Shown piece after piece: positions 59,320 to 64,000 of a stretch of 64,000 nt of DNA (position 1 is its first letter; each line of letters opens with the position of its first letter). The notes below the pieces were generated by a model. It ran no database searches, was not told the DNA's origin, and saw nothing but the letters and a program-made list of their open reading frames with translations. Origin of the DNA: CAYJLC01 sp964370735 (GTDB lineage: Bacteria; Bacillota; Clostridia; Oscillospirales; Butyricicoccaceae); NCBI GenBank assembly GCA_964370735.1, contig CAYJLC010000006.1:1-64000 (forward strand), read 5' to 3'. A program made the translations under genes and the position numbers.

Positions 59320-60128
59320 TAAATTTTATCAAGATGGTTTATCATATAAGCGACAGAGCCTCTGTCGTGGTCTGGTAAAATTACATCTGCGTTCGCCTTT
59401 ACATCGTCTTCGGCGTTTTCAGGGGCAAAGCCTAATTTTGCAACTTTTATCATCTCTAAATCGTTGAAATTGTCACCAATTGTGTAGATATGTTCACTAT
59501 CAAAGCCGTATTCTTTGGCTAAATGCAACACACCGACATCTTTTCTCGCGCTAGGGTTTGTGATTTCAAAAAAGTGCTTGCAAGAGTAGCAAGAATGAAA
59601 TTTTTCGCCGAAAGTTGATTTGACATAAGACTCAATTTCGTGTAAAAGATTATAGTCGTAAGTTGTAAGGTTAAGTTTAAACCAGCTATCATATTCTGGT
59701 AAAACATCAATATTTTTTACGACAACATCACGATTAAACTTGTCAAAATGTACTTTTGACGCATAGCTATAATTCAAAAGATGGAGATTATCTTCAGTGA
59801 AAAGTTCCACACCAACATCAGGAAAATTCTTTAAAATATATTCGATAAGTTCTTTAATTTCCGAAGAAAGCAAATAACTTTTCATAAGTTTTTTAATATT
59901 ATAGTCGTAAATCATTGAACCATTCAATAAAATCAGTGGAATTTGCAATTTTAATTGGTCTAACACACCCTTTAGTGCTAAAGGCGGTCTGCCTGTTGCG
60001 ACTGTAAAAGTACCACCGTTTTTTTGAAAATATTCGATTGCTTTTAAATTTCTCTCGGAAATTTTTCTATCGCTTCCTAAAAGTGTTCCGTCTAAATCGC
60101 TTGCGATTAAAACTCCGTCAAATTTCAT
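59316..60128 (-). CDS. Cof-type HAD-IIB hydrolase
   Basis: A 270-residue sugar-phosphate or nucleotide phosphatase of the HAD superfamily. The nucleophile motif is SDLDGTLLGSD (Asp11, Asp13), motif II is in VATGRPP, and motif IV is GDNFNDLEMI near the C-terminus. A C2-type cap lies between. Substrate unknown. The ATG at 60146 adds six residues that overlap rluD; GGAG lies seven bases before 60128. Last gene of the ileS-lspA-rluD operon. Confidence 0.92.
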   Translation of the reverse strand: MKFDGVLIASDLDGTLLGSDRKISERNLKAIEYFQKNGGTFTVATGRPPLALKGVLDQLKLQIPLILLNGSMIYDYNIKKLMKSYLLSSEIKELIEYILKNFPDVGVELFTEDNLHLLNYSYASKVHFDKFNRDVVVKNIDVLPEYDSWFKLNLTTYDYNLLHEIESYVKSTFGEKFHSCYSCKHFFEITNPSARKDVGVLHLAKEYGFDSEHIYTIGDNFNDLEMIKVAKLGFAPENAEDDVKANADVILPDHDRGSVAYMINHLDKIY

Positions 60129-60129
60129 T

Positions 60130-61047
60130 TTATGCTCCGTTTCCATTTAGTATTTTTAGTATTCTAGCAAAATATTCAGGCAATTCGGCAGTGAAAACCA
60201 TTTCTTCACCTGTCGTTGGGTGTTTAATATGAAGCTCTTTCGCGTGTAAACATTGTGTGTCTAGCGCAAAACGCGTTCTCATATTTGTATAGGTTTTATC
60301 GCCGATAATCGAATGTCCAATGCTTTGCATGTGAACTCTGATTTGATGAGTTCTGCCTGTTTCAAGCGAAAATCTTACATGAGTGTAGCCTTCATATCGC
60401 GCTATAACCTCGTAATGAGTGATAGCTTCTTTGGAATTTTCCGAAGTTACACACATTTTTTTTCTGTCGATATGATGTCTACCAACAGGTTTATTAATTG
60501 TACCTTTATCTTCTTTTAAGTTACCAAAAATAATCGCTTCGTATATTCTTTTGGCTGTATGAGCCTTAATTTGTGCCGATAAATCGACATGAGCAGTATC
60601 ATTTTTGCAAACAACCATAAGCCCTGTCGTGTCTTTATCAATTCTGTGAACAATTCCTGGACGTTTTTCGCCATTTATGCCAGAAAGACTATCTTTGCAG
60701 TGATACATAAGTGCATTCACTAGCGTTCCAGAATAATGCCCAGGGGCAGGGTGAACGACCATATTTTTCGGTTTATTGATGATAATAATGTCATCGTCTT
60801 CAAAAACTATGTCTAGAGGGATATTTTCTGGCAAAATATCAATTTCAACAGCTTCTGGAATTTGAACAATAATTTCTTCGTGTCCAGAAATTTTATAATT
60901 TTTCTTAAGAATTTTCTCGCCTATTTTAACATTCCCATCAGAAATCAGTTTCTGAATTGAACTTCTTGTCATATTTTCAAGCTTTTCACTCAGAAATACG
61001 TCTATTCTTTTGTCTTTATCTGTTAATTCGCAAAAAAAACTATTCAT
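60130..61047 (-). CDS. RluA/RluD family pseudouridine synthase
   Basis: Converts uridine to pseudouridine in 23S rRNA. 305 residues: an N-terminal S4 RNA-binding domain (about 14-60, with RSSIQKLISDGNVKIG) and the catalytic domain with Asp137 in HRIDKDTTGLMV and RTHQIRVHMQSIGH. The linkage to lspA is common in Firmicutes (ylyB). The target site cannot be told. The start overlaps lspA by eight bases. Confidence 0.94.
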   Translation of the reverse strand: MNSFFCELTDKDKRIDVFLSEKLENMTRSSIQKLISDGNVKIGEKILKKNYKISGHEEIIVQIPEAVEIDILPENIPLDIVFEDDDIIIINKPKNMVVHPAPGHYSGTLVNALMYHCKDSLSGINGEKRPGIVHRIDKDTTGLMVVCKNDTAHVDLSAQIKAHTAKRIYEAIIFGNLKEDKGTINKPVGRHHIDRKKMCVTSENSKEAITHYEVIARYEGYTHVRFSLETGRTHQIRVHMQSIGHSIIGDKTYTNMRTRFALDTQCLHAKELHIKHPTTGEEMVFTAELPEYFARILKILNGNGA

Positions 61048-61543
61048 CTTTGTCCTCGTTTTCTACTTTCTTTGACGGATTGTCTTTATCATATTGGAAA
61101 AGAACATAATACACGACGAAAACGCCACCAATTGTTATAAAAATATCTGCAACATTAAAAATTGCAAAAGTTATAAACTGAAATTCGAACATATCAACTA
61201 CAAATCCGTTTAGCAATCTATCGATTAAGTTGCCTATTGCACCACCTGCGATTAAAACTAGTGCCGTAACACCACTTATATGTTTGACTTTTTTCGAGTG
61301 ATACATATAAATGATAAATGCAAGCGTTAGCAGAGTTATGATGGCAAAAAACCAAATTTGACCTTCTAGTATGCTAAAGGCTGCACCTGTATTTTCTGCA
61401 TATCTCAATCCGATAAATCCAGGGATAAAGTCGATTGCTTCTGCACCTTGAGTGCTTCCGTCTATCGGCCTTAGAAATTCGACTGTTAAATATTTAGTTA
61501 GTTGGTCGAATACAACTAAAATACAAATTAAAATATAAAACAT
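61040..61543 (-). CDS. lspA: Lipoprotein signal peptidase II
   Basis: Cleaves prolipoprotein signal peptides in the membrane; substrates in this window include OppA, the GerC-type lipoprotein and ApbE. 167 residues with four helices. The catalytic Asp pair is in NLIDRLLNGFVVDMFEF and FNVADIFITIG. FDQLTKYL near the start and RYAENTGAAFSIL are typical. GAGGTAA precedes the ATG. Downstream of ileS, behind its terminator hairpin. Confidence 0.96.
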   Translation of the reverse strand: MFYILICILVVFDQLTKYLTVEFLRPIDGSTQGAEAIDFIPGFIGLRYAENTGAAFSILEGQIWFFAIITLLTLAFIIYMYHSKKVKHISGVTALVLIAGGAIGNLIDRLLNGFVVDMFEFQFITFAIFNVADIFITIGGVFVVYYVLFQYDKDNPSKKVENEDKDE

Positions 61544-61558
61544 ATTTACCTCACAAAA

Positions 61559-61584
61559 ATGCGACAGCTAAAAAACTGTCGCAT
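61559..61584 (-). terminator. Terminator between ileS and lspA
   Basis: Perfect nine-base stem ATGCGACAG/CTGTCGCAT followed on the minus strand by T5. No clear promoter is seen in the few bases left before lspA, so readthrough probably supplies lspA-rluD-HAD. Confidence 0.8.
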
Positions 61585-61594
61585 AAAATTTCAT

Positions 61595-64000
61595 CTAACC
61601 TACAACGTCTGCACAACGAGTACAAAGAGTAGGGTGGTTTTCATTAGAACCAACAGTATCTGCGAAAATCCAACAACGTTCGCATTTTTCGTTTGAAGAT
61701 TTTAAAGCAGAAATAGTAACACCAGTAGCACCTTTGAAACCATCAGCATCGCCAGAAACTAAATTTACTTTAGAAACGATGAATAAAGTTGCAAGTTCCG
61801 ATTTATAACTTTCTAAAACATCAAAAATTTCAGCATGATTTTCTGGAACAGAGATAGTGATTTCAGCCTCTAGTGATTTACCGATAACTTTGCTTGAACG
61901 CATTTCTTCTAACGCTTTATTAACATCTTCTCTAATAGAAATAAGTGTATTCCAAGCATTTTGGTTTGAAATTACTAAACTTTCGTCATATTTTGGGAAG
62001 TCAGTTAAAAGAATATTTAGAGCGTGTTCGCCTACAACCGGCATAGCTTTGTAAATTTCGTTTGAAGTGAATGCTAAGATTGGAGAAACAAGTCCAACTA
62101 AAGCGTTCAATATGAAGTACATAGCAGATTGAGCCGAGTTTCTAAGGTCGCCTTGCTCGCAATATAGTCTATCTTTTGTAACATCTAGGTAGAATGTTGA
62201 CATATCTACAACACAGAAATGGTGAATAGCGTGACAAACTGCGTGGAATTCGTAATTATCATAGCTTTCAGAAACATTTTTGATAAGTTCATTAGCTTTG
62301 CTTACAGCCCACTTGTCGATATCAACCATATTTTCGAAAGAAGTGATATTATTCACATCAAAACCATCAAGATTTCCTAAGATAAATCTAGCAGTATTTC
62401 TAATTTTTAGGTACATACCAGATAGTTGTTTAAACATATCTCCTGAGATACGCATATCAACTTTATAATCGGCAGAAGAAACCCAAAGTCTAAGGATATC
62501 AGCACCAAATTCTTTTACAACTTTCTCAGGAACGATAACATTACCAAGAGATTTTGACATTTTTTTGCCTTCGCCGTCTACAACCCAACCATGAGTTAAA
62601 ACTGCTTTGTAAGGAGCTCTATTGTATGCACCGATTGAAGTTAGAAGTGATGATTGGAACCAGCCTCTGTGTTGGTCGCCACCTTCAAGATAAAGGTCGG
62701 CAGGAGAAGATAAATTCTCTCTAACATCCATAACTGCTGCGTGTGAAGAACCAGAATCGAACCAAACGTCCATGATATCTGTTTCTTTTGAGAACTCAGT
62801 AGCGCCACATTTTGCACAAGAACAGTTTTCAGGCATTAATTCTTTTGCAGTTTTATCATACCAAGCGTTTGAACCTTCGCTTGCAAATATTTCTGAAATT
62901 TTTGCAGTAGTTTCAGCGTTTATTAAGCTGTCGCCACATTTGTCGCAGTAGAAAATTGGAATTGGAACACCCCAAACACGTTGTCTAGAGATACACCAGT
63001 CATTTCTTTCGCGAACCATGCTCATAAGACGCTCTTGACCCCATGCAGGCATGAATTTAATGTCTTTGCACGCATCAACAGCTTCATCTTTAAAAGCATC
63101 AACCGAGCAGAACCATTGTTCAGTAGCTCTGAAAATAATAGGGTTTTTACATCTCCAGCAATGAGGATATGAGTGGTCGATAACTTCTGACGCTAAAAGT
63201 GCATTAGAGTTTTCTAGGTTTTCAAGGATTGCTTTATTTGATTTTGAATAGAACATTCCAGAAAATTCGCCAGCTTCATCAGTTAAAACACCTTTGTTGT
63301 TTACAGGAACAATAACAGGTAAATCGTAGTTTTTTGCAACTTCAAAGTCTTCTGCACCGTGGCCAGGAGCCGTATGAACAGAACCAGTACCAGCGTCAAG
63401 AGTAACGTGTTCGCCCACGATTATTAGCGATATTCTATCGATAAATGGGTGACGAGTTTCAACGCGTTCTAAATCAGAACCAAGCGCTGTTCCGATAACT
63501 TCGTATTCTGAAATACCAGCTTTTTTCATAACAGAAGAAACAAGTTCTTTAGCAATTACTAAAATTTCGCCGTTTGTAAGTTTTACGAAATCGTATTCAA
63601 AAAATGGATTGATAGAAATCGCAACGTTTGCTGGAAGTGTCCAAATAGTAGTAGTCCAGATAACGAATTTCACGTTTTCGGTCGTGCCGATAGCTTTTTC
63701 GATTGCACCATTGTCTTTAGAAACATCGAATTTTACGAAAACTGAAGTTGATTTATGGTCATCATACTCAATTTCAGCCTCTGCAAGTGCAGTTTCACAA
63801 TGTGGACACCAGTAAACTGGTTTTAAGCCTTTATAAATATATCCGTTTTCAGCCATTTTGCCGAAAACTTCGATTTGTTTAGCTTCAAATTCAGGTTGCA
63901 AAGTTAAATATGGTTTTTCCCACTCACCAACAACACCAAGTCTTTTGAATTGTTCTTTTTGATTTGAAACATATTTTCTAGCAAATTCTTCACATTTTCT
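61595..64000 (-). CDS. ileS: Isoleucyl-tRNA synthetase, C-terminal part (cut by right edge)
   Basis: Charges tRNA-Ile with isoleucine and edits valine. About 802 codons are present; the frame is open to the edge. The residues before the first start-like codon (EQFKRLGVVGEWEKPYLTL) are conserved IleS sequence, so the gene continues beyond the window. Visible parts: the CP1 editing domain with VHTAPGHGAEDF, the KMSKS loop (GEGKKMSKSLGNV), the anticodon-binding domain, and a C-terminal zinc finger CERCWIF...CTRC. The HIGH motif lies outside. Confidence 0.96.
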   Translation of the reverse strand, partial: RKCEEFARKYVSNQKEQFKRLGVVGEWEKPYLTLQPEFEAKQIEVFGKMAENGYIYKGLKPVYWCPHCETALAEAEIEYDDHKSTSVFVKFDVSKDNGAIEKAIGTTENVKFVIWTTTIWTLPANVAISINPFFEYDFVKLTNGEILVIAKELVSSVMKKAGISEYEVIGTALGSDLERVETRHPFIDRISLIIVGEHVTLDAGTGSVHTAPGHGAEDFEVAKNYDLPVIVPVNNKGVLTDEAGEFSGMFYSKSNKAILENLENSNALLASEVIDHSYPHCWRCKNPIIFRATEQWFCSVDAFKDEAVDACKDIKFMPAWGQERLMSMVRERNDWCISRQRVWGVPIPIFYCDKCGDSLINAETTAKISEIFASEGSNAWYDKTAKELMPENCSCAKCGATEFSKETDIMDVWFDSGSSHAAVMDVRENLSSPADLYLEGGDQHRGWFQSSLLTSIGAYNRAPYKAVLTHGWVVDGEGKKMSKSLGNVIVPEKVVKEFGADILRLWVSSADYKVDMRISGDMFKQLSGMYLKIRNTARFILGNLDGFDVNNITSFENMVDIDKWAVSKANELIKNVSESYDNYEFHAVCHAIHHFCVVDMSTFYLDVTKDRLYCEQGDLRNSAQSAMYFILNALVGLVSPILAFTSNEIYKAMPVVGEHALNILLTDFPKYDESLVISNQNAWNTLISIREDVNKALEEMRSSKVIGKSLEAEITISVPENHAEIFDVLESYKSELATLFIVSKVNLVSGDADGFKGATGVTISALKSSNEKCERCWIFADTVGSNENHPTLCTRCADVVG

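Noticed and set aside
1..64000. tRNA, rRNA, CRISPR array, insertion sequence, prophage or integron
   Set aside because: No cloverleaf or rRNA segments, spaced direct repeats, transposase or integrase genes, or attachment-like repeats were recognised in the coding or intergenic sequence.

Overview
This window looks like a contig from a low-GC, motile, endospore-forming member of the Clostridia (Firmicutes). The evidence is an AT-rich sequence with strong AGGAGG ribosome-binding sites and frequent TTG/GTG starts. It also has a Bacillus/Clostridium-type fla/che operon with FliY, FlbD, CheC, CheD and CheV, a GerA-type spore germinant receptor, a CdaA-CdaR pair and an L10 leader RNA. I cannot name a genus from sequence alone. 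No rRNA, tRNA, CRISPR array, prophage or insertion sequence was seen. One 100-base run of N (40593-40692) lies inside fliY.

Layout. 1-6.4 kb: a minus-strand gene begins at the left edge, then an oligopeptide ABC transporter operon read leftward (oppA, an OppB-like fragment, oppB, oppC, oppD, oppF). 6.6-11.3 kb: prfB (minus) and secA (plus) diverge from back-to-back promoters, followed by a secreted copper-amine-oxidase-type stalk protein. 11.4-15.5 kb: rplJ-rplL behind an L10 leader with an attenuator, then cdd and a Ppx/GppA phosphatase, with guaB converging. 15.7-23.9 kb (all minus): cheA-cheW-cheR-cheB, a terminator, then gerA-gerC-gerB germination genes. 24.1-26.4 kb: a FliK-like gene, a free-standing FlhB C-terminal domain and a PilZ protein.

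26.85-52.26 kb: one very long plus-strand fla/che operon. Order: flgB flgC fliE fliF fliG fliH fliI fliJ fliK flgD, a TIGR02530-type gene, flgE flbD motA motB fliM fliY cheY fliO fliP fliQ fliR flhB flhA fliA(sigD), two FlgG-family rod genes, cheC cheD cheV and an EAL-HDOD gene. It ends in a good intrinsic terminator. It encodes rod, hook, MS/C ring, export gate, stators, the motility sigma factor and CheY-P signal-termination proteins. The kinase, coupling and adaptation enzymes (CheA, W, R, B) are in the separate leftward operon. fliL, flhF and flhG are missing from positions where relatives often carry them.

52.4-64 kb: cdaA-cdaR (c-di-AMP synthesis) run into a FAD-dependent dehydrogenase and an RseC-like protein, then apbE. 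A low-molecular-weight tyrosine phosphatase, a YetF/DUF421-DUF4363 pair and the leftward operon ileS-lspA-rluD-HAD phosphatase follow; ileS is cut by the right edge.

Most of the window is conserved core biology and I do not see a clearly new defence, mobile or biosynthetic system. The best candidates for a second look are the internal CheY-docking-like motif in FliY, the FliK-like/FlhB-C/PilZ trio, the OppB-like fragment, the hairpins bracketing flgE, and the isolated rplJL operon.
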